Of a stretch of 64,000 bases of DNA, positions 31,501 to 52,677 are shown piece by piece. The position numbers and the translations under genes were made by a program. The notes below the pieces were generated by a model. The model had not been told where the DNA came from. It searched no databases and was given only the letters and a program-made list of their open reading frames with translations. Numbering within the stretch: position 1 is the stretch's first letter; each line of letters begins with the position of its first letter. Source of the stretch: Nematostella vectensis (lineage: Eukaryota > Cnidaria > Anthozoa > Actiniaria > Edwardsiidae); contig NC_064036.1 in NCBI RefSeq assembly GCF_932526225.1, positions 10,547,519 to 10,611,518 on the forward strand. Reading direction: 5' to 3'.

Positions 31501-33864
31501 CCCAAGATTCGCGTGACCCGGTCAATGATCGCGGACAAGGCCCATTGTTTTCAAGAAGTGCGCCCAAATAATCCCTTATATTTCCACAAGCGTTTTGTTT
31601 TCATGTACCATGGGACTATGCGAATTATTTATTTTGCGCACACTATGGTTGAACCCCAGACACTTAGTTCATACACTCTATGAATGCTGACATATAAAAG
31701 CCGCGCCTCAGGGCTGTGCGTTCTTACTTTGGGGCGAACATGAGGGTCAACCCCCTCAGACAGGCATTCAGCACATGTTGAGATCAGGGTCAAGTTGTGT
31801 AAACTCTCATCAAGCAAAGATGGCCACTTCACTGGCATATATTCCACATTAGGGTGAGCCGACCTGCCTTAAAATTAAAAACATCACACAGTAAATTATC
31901 TAAAATAAACCAACTAGGTTACTAAATGGTCTCTTTTGCAAAATTTCGCTTTCGGGATTTTCACAAATTACCGGGGCCTGCCTCTTTAATGTTGGATGTT
32001 AAAGACAATAAAGGCCGCTGAGTGTTGAGCCGACACCGCGGACTCATGTTAACAATTGCTGTTGTCTGTGGCGAATTGTGGCGGATCGCATGTGAATTGG
32101 TCGTCGAGTGATAGAACCCTAATATCTGTAGTTGTAGACCGGGTCTAGATAGCATCCACACTCCTCCACTCCCGCTAGCGATATTATCGCTAGTAAAGAC
32201 GAGTTTATCAACCGATTCCTGCCAATGCTGGGGAGTAACCAGGTCCTAGCCGACCCCAAACGATCAACACCTTAGATAGCAAAAGATAAACTTGAGTTCT
32301 TGGCTGCGAGCCGACTCCTTTAGGCTTCTTAAAATCAAGGTGAGTAGCCACACCAAGCTAGGGAGTGTAGAGAAAAGTACGCACTAATCAAGACCGCACA
32401 ATCTGGAACCATTTATTCTAGCGCTAATATGTTGCTTCAAGAGCGATGGCGTGTGCCGGTCGTCCGTGATTTTTATTAAGTAACTAAGTGCTCGTTTCGA
32501 GATTTGTAATAATACCCGCGCCCCAATACGTTAAGAGATTGATTGTAATGCTCAAATGAAAAGAGCATTCGCTTAGGAAATACTCAATGCAATACTCATG
32601 AAATAGGAGCCTTTGTCTGGGATCGTATTGCTTCCGTAGGTAAACTATTATCGTATCGCCCGATCATTATATTGTTATTGTTTTAAAGAGTAGGTTTATT
32701 TATACAGGCACGCGAACACGCTTGAAATTCCTAGCGCGCTTTTGCTCGACTCGCTACTCTCTGAATACAGTGCACACAAGTAACCTGAGAATGCACTGGA
32801 ACGCCAGTCATTCTCCCTCTCAGCATATCCGTCATGGTATCCGCCGTTTTTAGTTTTAATCCCTTTAGCGCTGCCGCTTACAGATTGCGCTCAATGGGAC
32901 TCTATGTCTAAAACCACGGATTCCCACCAAGAACATCGCGAATGTCTGGACCGGCATCTTGTGCGACCTTGCTCGAAAGGACGAGTGGTTCGTTTTAGCA
33001 GAGTAGCAATTGAAACACTTGACTATTAAGGTTTGAATCAAGTGCGCCTTCTGTTAACTTTTTGACCCGCCCCCACCCTTCTCCCACCATTCTTCGGATG
33101 TATGGAGCTTCAGAGTCCTTTGCGAACACACCATTTTTTCGTTATGTTACAGTTTTGTGACCTCATCCCACTCATACTATTTAATTCACACCATGCAAAC
33201 CAGGTATAAAATCAATATATAATAAGAATTTTTAAGATGTCTTTTAACTATGTACTATACCCCGTGAATGTTGACACTGAATGACTTTTTTCAATCAGCA
33301 CACGAAGCTGTTTTTTTTATTTTGGGGGATAAGATTTCGAGTTTGCTTTTGTGAAACATCTCAGTGCTGAACATGGTAGTGAGCAATTTAACAACACCTT
33401 TAGTGGTGGGTTAATTTTAGTCACTAATTAATCATTGGTTAGAGCTTACCAGGCTATTGCTATCAATAAATTGGTGACGCACTTTGGAAAGTACCGAGAT
33501 TCCTGTGTCCAAATGTGTAACTCGTTTCTAATCTTCCTGAATGATAAACAAATATGGTAGACGATGAAAGAGCTTAAAAACTGTTTCTCTTAGTGATTTG
33601 GGAGAACTGGTGATTATCCACTTTTTTTGGTGTAGAAGGAAAAAATTCCAAGTTTCAAAATATGATAGTACGATTAACCATATAAGGAATTTTAAAAGCT
33701 TCACAATTGAAACAATTCCATTTCTAAGGATCATCCCTGTGATTTCTATGGGGTCCCCTCGCTCCTGGATTAAAATAAATAAATAAAATAAAATAATCCC
33801 GCGCGTATTTGAGCCGAAGCGAGGCTCACTCACTGTTCATAAAATCTATTTTGCCTCCTTTCAG
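25585..33864. other. Long stretch with no supportable gene
   Basis: Open frames here (for example 29750-30037 and 30380-30739) have no recognisable domain and poor coding character. A poly-T run lies at 28136-28156 and a poly-C run at about 28472-28492. The stretch probably contains upstream sequence or exons of the GPCR gene at its left end and the promoter of the EAR-repeat gene at its right end. Confidence 0.5.
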
Positions 33865-33887
33865 CTCGCACGTGATCTACTGCTGAC

Positions 33888-36800
33888 ATGATGTTGTCAC
33901 TGTGGGCGATTGTTTTCGTAGCTATGGCGACAATTCAATTTTCAACAGGTAATTATGGGACAAGCTAAAATGAATTTGATTTCGCCCTTTTTCTTAAATC
34001 AATGACATGAAAACGCGTAAAATGTTTACTCAGACTTCGATAAAGATTTGCGATAGTATCCACGTTTTTTACCATAAAAACGCATCTTATCACAGTTTAC
34101 TCCCTTTCACAATACCATTTATCAATCTAACTACAAGCCCCATATGCCTCACATCATTCTGATAATGACTTTGATGGCAAAACCCACCTCCAACCCTCCA
34201 AACAGCTTAACTCACATGACAGACGATGAGTAGGCAGTGGCACCACGCAATCATGTGACAATCTCCCTCATGGCATAACCTACTCCTTCCCTCGATGGCA
34301 TAACCTACTCCTTCCCTTGATCGCATAACCTACCCCGTCCCTCGATGGCATAACCTACTCCTTACCTCGATGGCATAACCTACCCCTACCCTCGATGACA
34401 TAACCTACCCATTCCCTCGATGACATAATCTACCCCGTTCCTCGATGACATAACCTACCCCGTCCCTCGATGGCATAACCTACCCCGTCCCTCGATAGCA
34501 TAACCTACCCCGTCCCTCGATGGCATAACCTACCCCGTCCCTCGATGACATAACCTACTCCTTCCCTCGATGGCATAACCTACCCCGTCCCTCGATGGCA
34601 TAACCTACCCCGTCCCACGATGGCATAACCTACCCCGTCCCTCGATGGCATAACCTACCCCTTCCCTCGATGGCATAACCTACCCCGTCCCTCGATGACA
34701 TAACCTACTCCTTACCTCAATGACATAACCTACTCCTTCCCTCGATGGCATAACCTACCCCGTCCCTCGATAGCATAACCTACCCCTTCCCTCGATGACA
34801 TAACCTACCCCTTCCCTCGATGGCATAACCTACCCCGTCCCTCGATGGCATAACCTACCCCGTCCCTCGATGGCATAACCTACCCCGTCCCTCGATGGCA
34901 TAACCTACCCCGTCCCTCGATGGCATAACCTACCCCGTCCCTCGATGGCATAACCTACCCCTTCCCTCGATGACATAACCTACCCCGTCCCTCGATGGCA
35001 TAACCTACCCCGTCCCTCGATGGCATAACCTACCCCGTCCCTCGATGGCATAACCTACCCCGTCCCTCGATGACATAACCTACCCCTTCCCTCGATGGCA
35101 TAACCTACCCCGTCCCTCGATGGCATAAACTACCCCGTCCCTCGATGGCATAACCTACCCCTTCCCTCGATGGCATAACCTACCCCTTCCCTCGATGGCA
35201 TAACCTACCCCTTCCCTCGATGACATAACCTACCCCGTCCCTCGATGGCATAACCTACCCCGTCCCTCGATAGCATAACCTACCCCTTCCCTCGATGACA
35301 TAACCTACCCCGTCCCTCGATGGCATAACCTACCCCTTCCCTCGATGACATAACCTACACCTTCCCTCGATGGCATAACCTACCCCGTCCCTCGATGGCA
35401 TAACCTACCCCGTCCCTCGATGGCATAACCTACCCCGTCCCTCGATGGCATAACCTACCCCGTCCCTCGATGGCATAACCTACCCCGTCCCTCGATGGCA
35501 TAACCTACCCCGTCCCTCAATGGCATAACCTACCCCTTCCCTCGATGGCATAACCTACCCCTTCCCTCGATGACATAACCTACCCCTTCCCTCGATGACA
35601 TAACCTACCCCGTCCCTCGATGGCATAACCTACCCCGTCCCTCGATGGCATAACCTACCCCGTCCCTCGATGGCATAACCTACCCCGTCCCTCGATGGCA
35701 TAACCTACCCCGTCCCTCGATGGCATAACCTACCCCTTTCCTCGATGGCATAACCTACCCCTTCCCTCGATGGCATAACCTACCCCGTCCCACGATGGCA
35801 TAACCTACCCCGTCCCTCGGTGGCATAACCTACCTCCTACCCCCAGCTCAACTCGTTCACCTCATATTACAGCCGTTGAGTATGCTGTGGCCCCGCAGAC
35901 CGCGCAGTCATGTGACTCGGTGTGTAAGGACAAGGGGTTGATGTGTACCATCACCGGGCATGGCTTCCAAATTAAGTCGAACATTCAAATATTCCACGAC
36001 CTCGACGTCAAATGCGACGAGTCCGAATCTTGGACGGATAACTACATCTTCCGCGACAACCCGGTGTTTCTGCGCAGTGGCTGTGACGCCAAGGACTTCT
36101 GCGTAGGCTTCAAGGGAGTCCCGTTCAGAATTGATTGTAGCTATGGTAAAAACAAGGTCATGTACAGACTTTGTCCTTGCGTAAAAGGTGAGCTATGGTG
36201 CGGTCACACTGCAGCCTGGTCCCCGGTGGTCTGATCGGGTTTCCTGTGGTGGTTAAGAGAGAAATGTGACGTCATAAGAAACCCGGTAAGACCGCCAGGG
36301 ACCTGACTCTACTGGTGTCGCTATAGTTGTGTTTGCTATGAGGTTTCAGGTGCATAAGCTACGACTAAATGCAATTTACGCATCCCCTCCCCCTGAGTGC
36401 TCCATCCTCCTCGACCAACAATTTTTTTTCTCGCAATCACCCCTTTAAGTACTGGCTACAACACGTAAGGCCATTCCCAAATCACAGTTTTTTTTACGAA
36501 ACATCGTTGAATGCAAGAAAATATGGATAATCATGCGATTCCAACCTTTTCTGTCAAGAAATGCAGAAAGGCAGCTTTTGGTCTTAGTAGAAGTACTTTT
36601 TGCCATTCGCCTTTTGCCAAATTGCACTAGCTTTAGCTATCTATCACTCGTTGATTTTTGTTGCCTTGCGGACAAATGAAGTCATACACACGTGTATGGA
36701 AATTACATTACCATGGCGATAAAACGATAGCTTGGGGAGAGGTACTCCCCAGAGGCCCAAGGCACCCCGAAAGACCTCAATATTTTTCACTGTACATCTC

Positions 36801-39800
36801 AGCGAGCTGTGCGTGGCGAAACCGTATAAGACACGGCTAGGAACCTGGTTATTGCCTCCCTATTAATTGCGCTGGTGCCTCGGTGCCTGTGTGTTACACA
36901 GTTCGCTAGATAGCGGTGTTCTTGCCGAAATCTCCAGCCTAGCCGTAAAGCTTTAGCTAACATACGATGATTCAGAGCATTTCTGGATGGATGGTCTTCT
37001 TTATCGAGGAGTTCGATCCTCCGCCGATGCTTTTTTTTTTTCTTTATTTTTACTTTATTTTTATTTTACTTTTTTTTCTTGTCTCCAAGACGTGCATGAA
37101 TTTTTTAATTGGTGTATACATTTTTTTCTGTCTGGTGTTGGCGGCATGCATTTTTATTCCAGGTTTTTCATGTAGAATTTTTTTTGTTTTTACCCACTTC
37201 CCCCATATGAAGAAAACATTGTCGTTTTGGGGGTCTGGTATCGAGAAATCTTAGATTCTTTTCCAAAACTTTCTCCATTGACTAAAGATGGTCACCGTCA
37301 CTGTTTTTCTCTTGATTACAAGTCATAAAGTTTACGAAGCACCTGCGGACGGTTACCTTAAAAATAACAAGATTTATGCAGTTTTTCCAAATACGGAATA
37401 TATAAGTTTCATGAATGAATCCACCCTTTCTATCCCTAGGTGTATTTGATCCGTACGTACGCTACCGTCGCGACTCGTCATGGCGCATCTCACATGAGTT
37501 CTCCCTTTCTATCTCTAGGTGTATTTGATCCGTACGCTACCGTCGCGACTCGTCATGGCGCGTCTACCGTGTCTCACTTCACCATTGATGGCAACCTGTT
37601 CTTGGCTTATAGTAGATATCGCGGCACTTCTAGACAAGCAAGCACCAATTCGTACATCTTCAGACTAGAGGATCAAAACTTTAAACTACATCAAACCATT
37701 CGGACCAAGTACTTTCTACCATCCCATGTCAGGTACAAGAACTAGAGCTAACTCTAACAAGTCCCGATATAAAAGGTCCGGGGGGTACACCGGTATCAAA
37801 TGGACGGGGATCATCGTCGGGATTTTTTGAAAACATCCCTTAAAGATACTAAAGTAGGCGTGGTTAGGCATGAATTTACCCCCTAAAAGATACCGTGGGA
37901 TGTGTGATTTTTTCGCTGGTTAGTGATCTAAAAACACCGATTGAAACGTTTTAACGTTGTTTCATGAGCTACAAGTTAGATGAGCGATGGCTATAATAGC
38001 ACCCTAAAAGATACGGAGGTAAAAAAAAATCATTCTTATTTTCACCCCTAAAAGATACTCAAGGCTCCAAATTTACACCCTTAAAGATACGACTATGATC
38101 CCCGTCCGATGGATATAGAGAGTACCCCTACCCCCTCGGGATAAAAGGCAGGGGCGGGTCAGAGCATTGGCGGAGGTAAATACGTGGAATTCTTTCCTGA
38201 AATCAATATATGACATGGTTCTGTCCATACAAGTACGCAATGTCGCGCCTGAGTGACCTGGTATTAGTTATAACCGCGTAATTAAAAGACATGGGGACGG
38301 ATTTACTATTAAGGCTTGTTTTTTTAATTCGGTATAAACGGGCAATCACCATGTCCTATTAATATTCCCCCCTTTGACCCTTCCAGGAAATTTAGTATAG
38401 ACGGGGACCATAACCTGGCCATAAGCAATTCCCATGTCTTATTGATATTCCCCCCTTTGACCCTTCCAGGAAATTTAGTATAGGCGGGACCATAACCTGG
38501 CCATAAGCAATTCCCATGTCTTATTGATATTCCCCCCTTTGACCCTTCCAGGAAATTTAGTATAGGCGGGGACCATAACCTGGCCATAAGCAAACACCAT
38601 GTCTTATTGATATTCCCCCCTTTGACCCTTCCAGGAAATTTAGTATAGACAGGGACCATTACCTTGCCGTAAGCAATTACCATGTCCTATTGATATCCCC
38701 CCCCCCCCCCCCCCTTGACCCCCTCCAGGAAATTCAGTATAAACAGAAACCATAACCTAGCCATAAGCAATTACCATGTCTTATTGATATTCCCCCCTTT
38801 GACCCTTCCAGGAAATTTAGTATAGACCGGGACCATTACGCGGCTATAATCAATTACCATGTCCTATTGATATTCCCCCCTTTGACCCTTCCAGGAAATT
38901 TAGTATAGACGCGGACTATACCTGGTCATAAGCAATCACCATGTCTTATTGATATTCCCCCCTTTGCCCCTCTACAGGAGCTTTAATATAGACGGGGACC
39001 ATTACCTGGCCATACCATACGCAATCACCATGCACAGGACATCGTCTGTGGTTGTGGTCTCTAAATATGACCAGGAGTCCCAAATCTTCCAGCCAATCCA
39101 GGAGCTGAAAGACGGCAAAGCGCATGCGCTTTCCACCCTTTTCTTTGAAATTGACTCGGCCAAGTTCCTCGCGGTCACAGGCTTTAAACTCCTGGAAATC
39201 TACAAATGGACTCAGACAAAGTTCAGGCTCATCCAACGCCTGGCAGTCGGCAGAGACTACATCCCAGAATGCAGCGCGTTTACAGTCGAGCGCAATACTT
39301 TCCTTGTATGCGCAGTGTGGGGCTATTACAAGAAGTCGCTGGCATTCCGGTGGACTGGGGATAGGTTTATGATGCATCAACAGCTGCCTATCGGTGGCTA
39401 CATCAGCTCGGCCGAGACCATGCACATGGGGAACGACACCTTTCTACTGTTTCTAGCCAAACGACAGCGCAATTTTGGAGCCAACCTCTTCAACACCAAG
39501 TCCCCGATATATAAGTTCAACAAGGAGACGCAAAAGCTCGAGCTATTCGATGAGTTAGACACGCTAGGAGCGTCCGCGTCGCGTCCTTTCACTATAGGAG
39601 ATGACACCTATATTGTCGTGACGCAGTCGGCCTATCGCAATGCGCTCATATTTAAGTTCCAGGAAGGAAAGTTTGTAAAATACCAGGAAGTCTTGGCTCC
39701 GTACTCAGCCGACGCATCCTTCTTCACGTACAAGAGGATACACTACATTGCTTTTGCCACAAACTATTTTAATAATAGTCCAGTTTTCGTATGGGCTTAG
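33888..39800 (+). CDS. Secreted Cys-rich protein with about seven EAR repeats, four exons
   Basis: Exons 33888-33948, 35873-36187, 37519-37732 and 38978-39800 join with consistent phases (1, 1, 2) to give 470 residues. Residues 1-20 are a signal peptide (MMLSLWAIVFVAMA...). Residues about 30-125 form a module with some ten cysteines (SCDSVCKDKGLMC ... CSYG ... LCPC) that I do not recognise. The rest is about seven EAR/EPTP repeats of 45-50 residues with the usual core (FTIDGNLFLAYSRY, FNIDGDHYLAIPYA, YIFRL/IYKF strands), expected to fold as a seven-bladed beta-propeller. The protein is probably extracellular, related in its repeats to TSPEAR and LGI proteins but without laminin-G or LRR parts. 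A 5' UTR exon may start at 33865. Each of the last two exons is preceded by decoy copies of its own acceptor. Confidence 0.85.
34255..35840. repeat. 25-bp satellite filling intron 1 of the EAR-repeat gene
   Basis: About 63 copies of gatggcataacctaccccgtccctc with few variants (GTCC or TTCC, TGGC or TGAC or TAGC). It stops about 35 bases before the exon 2 acceptor at 35872. I do not find the unit in the exon. Confidence 0.97.
36188..37430 (+). other. EAR-gene intron 2
   Basis: T-rich, without recognisable coding sequence; a long poly-T/T-rich stretch lies at about 37029-37080. Confidence 0.5.
37424..37575 (+). repeat. Duplicated acceptor plus exon-3 head in the EAR gene
   Basis: A 79-bp tandem duplication: ccctttctatccctag then gtgtatttgatccgtac at 37440, repeated at 37519. 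The upstream copy contains four extra bases (gtac twice), which puts it out of frame, so the downstream copy is the usable one. Confidence 0.9.
37779..38140. mobile_element. MITE in intron 3 of the EAR gene
   Basis: About 360 bp with imperfect terminal inverted repeats (gggggtac... and ggacggggatcat on the left, mirrored on the right). The inside repeats ccctaaaagatac about five times and has no coding frame. The build is like the MITE at 6079-6467. Confidence 0.65.
38326..38995 (+). repeat. 83-bp array of the EAR exon-4 acceptor and exon head (seven decoys)
   Basis: Units contain attgatattcccccctttga, cccttccag, then an exon-like stretch starting gaaatttagtatagacgggg and continuing ccataacctggccataagca. 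The real exon 4 (gagctttaatatagacgggg, from 38978) is the last member of the series. The decoy heads differ from it by substitutions and indels and have no following donor. One unit carries a long poly-C at about 38698-38714. Confidence 0.95.
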
Positions 39801-42800
39801 ATTCACTGGGCAATTGTAGACGCAATTAGTGTCTTTTTTTAAACGCTATTTTATGCGGTATTGCCTGCTGTAAATTCCAGCCCTTTCTATAATTTAACAA
39901 CGGACATGTGAAGGTCAAGTTTGTTAAGTTAAATGCTCAAAACATCTTAAATGAATCGAGTTTCACGTTTTGAGTTAGCTAAATGTGTTCAAGTTGTTAA
40001 AAGCGCCAAACCAACAAAATCAACCAAACAAATGTGTGTGTTTTAGCGGGTTGAGAGTTAAGGATTAAACGAAGAGGAAAAAACCGTCGTGTGGGGCGCG
40101 AGCGAAACAGTTCGAACGAGCTTTGTGCGAGCCGTTATGCAATTTTGAGGAATCTGCGAAATCACGCTCATGAATTCCAAGCGAAAAAATTTCATTACAG
40201 CTTACGTCAGTTAAAAGCCTTGAACTGTTTTCATTGTCCTGGACTTAATGCTTCCAATCGCGCCATTTTAAAGCAAGACTAGCCAGAGGGTCCCCCAAAT
40301 GCGTTATTGTCTCAGTCTCGAAGGTAAAAGAGATATCACCGTCGGTAGTTTTGAATCGAAGGAGAATAACAAGATGAGAAGAAAAAAATATTCGGTAATA
40401 AAAAAATAAATCATAGTATAGTTAATAATAAATCATAGTATATAGTTACCAATACAAGACGTGAGAATTGATACTATAGAAAATCATTCGAATGATTGTA
40501 AATGAATGATAAAAAAATTGTGTTTATATCATTTGTAAAAAGTAGCTACGATTTTTTGTTATTCAAAGATGCATGTTGAAAAAATAAAAAATGAGTACGT
40601 GAAGGCTGTTTTATGTTATTCAGTAGCGGATCCAGGATTTCTAGGGAGGGGCCCAAGAGAGGGATGACAATTGTAAAAAATATGACAAAGATTTTCACAA
40701 TCGTGCTTTAGTTCTTCCCTGGTCCACCTGGGGCCGTCCTATTGCTAGTTAGGGCCTGGTTAAACTAGGAGACATGTAGCGTGCGACATGTCTCTTATTT
40801 TAGCCACCCAGAGAGACATTGTAGCGCGCGACATGTCTCTTATTTTAGCCACCCAGAGAGACATTGTAGCGTGCGGCATGTCTCTTATTTTAGCCACCCA
40901 GAGAGACATTGTAGCGTGCGGCATGTCTCTTATTTTAGCCACCCAGAGAGACATTGTAGCGTGCGACATGTCTCTTATTTTAGCCACCCAGAGAGACATT
41001 GTAGCGCGCGCCAAATCTTGTAGAAGCCACAAAGAAATGTTTCTCGGATAGTTGAAAAACATTTTCGTGTCGCGCTCTACAAAATTTGTCGCGCACTACA
41101 TGTTTTTGGTGGTGGCTAAACTAGGAAACATTTAGGATATATTGACATGTCGCCTAGTTTAGCCAGGCTTTTACACGCAAGACTTGGCCTGGAATACTAT
41201 GCAAACCTCATTAGCATTGGTAATCAACTCCCTGGGGACTAAGATATAATGAATTACATCGACCAGTCATTGTCGTCAGTTCACCTGAGGTCACCCACTT
41301 AGCAAATTAAGACATCCAGCCTCTTTGAGTCGGGTTGCTCCTCTCTACCCTCTGGCCTAGACTTTTGCCAGGCCAGAGAGATTTCCCACTCCTTATATTC
41401 ATATCAATAAGCAGGAAAGACACTATCCCAAAGCCAATGCGTCACTTTCTACAGATAAGCGTAGGTTTTATAAGTCGAGAGAGGACTGGGACGAGTTTAT
41501 GGAGACGAGGCTCCAAAGGTAGAAGTTCATCTGATCCCTATTATACAAAACATGTGTCTACTCAAGCGCCTCACTTCAATGCACTCGTCCGAGTTCCCCT
41601 CGACGTTTGAATTGCCTAGGGCATACTCGTTACCAGAGCCCCTCGGTCATGCTGACAGTCGGACAAACAAGAGATAGCGGGGGGAGGGTGAAGGTCAGTG
41701 AAAGAGAATATTGGGCGCGTTTTCTCGTGGAGACGATTTCAAACAATGTAAACAAGTTGCTTTGTTATACAAACAGAATCTTTATTTGCATCATTTCGGT
41801 TGCACATTTGCCGCCCACGTGGGCATTTAGACATTTATCGAGCTTTATCGAAAAAATAAAAGCATTTTACACCAAACATTATTCATATTTCAATTTTATT
41901 ACTCTCCTATCTATCTAGAATCTATATTTTCTGAAAAGATATCTTACAAACTATTCAAACTTTAATTCCTAATAAAATAATTTTCTATTCAATTCCAGAG
42001 TCAAATATTTTGTACAAACTTGCCTTGGTGATCACAGTGGGTACAGGACTACAATTCTAGACGGAGAAATTCCATCAGATTCTTTTTGCATAAACTCCGT
42101 GAATTCTCAGTGAGTTGAGTTGCGTCGTCACATTACCCACGACATCTCTTTGGTTGTGTTTATGCCAAACATATTTATCGCATTTCATTAATATCACTCA
42201 AGTCATTTCCTATACTCCACTCTATTAGTCCTCCAATTCAAGTAGTTCCTAAATCCTATTTCTATCAACCATAGAACCGTGCATGCTTTGGTTCCTCACA
42301 TCACTATACCACCTACCCCTCCACCTAGCTTATTTACAAAACTATCCAACTGAACTTTCCAAATTGTCTTTAGAATTAGATTGCGTAGAGTTTTCTAAAC
42401 AATCAATATTTTGCTCAAATATGTTCATGGAAATTTCCATCATCTCCTTTGAGCTAATTGCCATTACAGCTTGACTTGCGTATTTTGTGTCACACTCGAG
42501 GTTGGGCAACCGGTAGATTATGAGTGACGTTTGCCATCTTCCCATTAATAATAACATGTCAATGACATCTTGATGTCAGCCTTTTAGACCTCCATTAACA
42601 AGTCAGTTACATCATCTTCCATCAGTCTAAACCTTTATTATCAGGTCTATGGCATCTTTAAGTTAAAGTAGCTCAGCGTAAGTCTGAATGTTCCACGAGG
42701 CGCGACCGTGTCTTAAACCTGATTAAGACGAAACCGTAACCCTTGTTTTTGAAATCCTCTCAATACAGTAAACATCCTACTTCCATCCCTCATCACCTCC

Positions 42801-43192
42801 ACCAAAGGATATAAATTCTTGTGCCTCTGGGGGTATTTCTATCCTTTCCTATGGAAGAGCAAAACTTCACTTTGTTTCGCTAGTCCTCTCGTCTGTTGCT
42901 ATTGACACCTCCAAACACTTAGCCCACCATCCCAATCAGTGGTCATGTCGAGAAGGTCACGTGATGTCTCAAGTTGAGTCGGGAAACATTACTGAGCCCG
43001 CTTTTGCCACCAGCGGACAACGCGAGATTGCCAGCAATGGAAATCCCTCGATGGTCATGTGATGCTCACGCTGAGGCGGGAAAAGGATCGTGAATCGCGC
43101 GAGTCACGCAGGGTAACGGCATCCTCTAACGCACCACCGCGGTTAACACAGGGTACCCGCTCACTTTTCTCCACCCGTAGCTATGCTGCTTC
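39801..43192. other. Convergent intergenic region of the EAR and Eph genes
   Basis: Apart from the MITE at 40754-41168 I see no gene. A minus-strand frame at 42342-42557 has somewhat protein-like composition but no domain I can name; it could be a decayed transposon piece. Confidence 0.4.
40754..41168. mobile_element. MITE with internal 45-60 bp tandem repeats
   Basis: Terminal inverted repeats gcctggttaaactagg...gacatgt (40754-40777) and its near-exact reverse complement (41145-41168). Inside, five tandem copies of a unit with gcgacatgtctcttatttt, agccacccagagagac and attgtagcg run from about 40779 to 41008. The unit resembles the inner part of the terminal repeat. Open frames on both strands here are repeat translations. 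Confidence 0.75.

Positions 43193-52677
<9,485 letters not shown>

Noticed and set aside
33528-33833. Overlapping frames on both strands, 62-101 aa
   Set aside because: No domain; low-complexity AT-rich ends.
40760-41062. Open frames on both strands with 15-residue repeats
   Set aside because: Tandem repeat inside a MITE.
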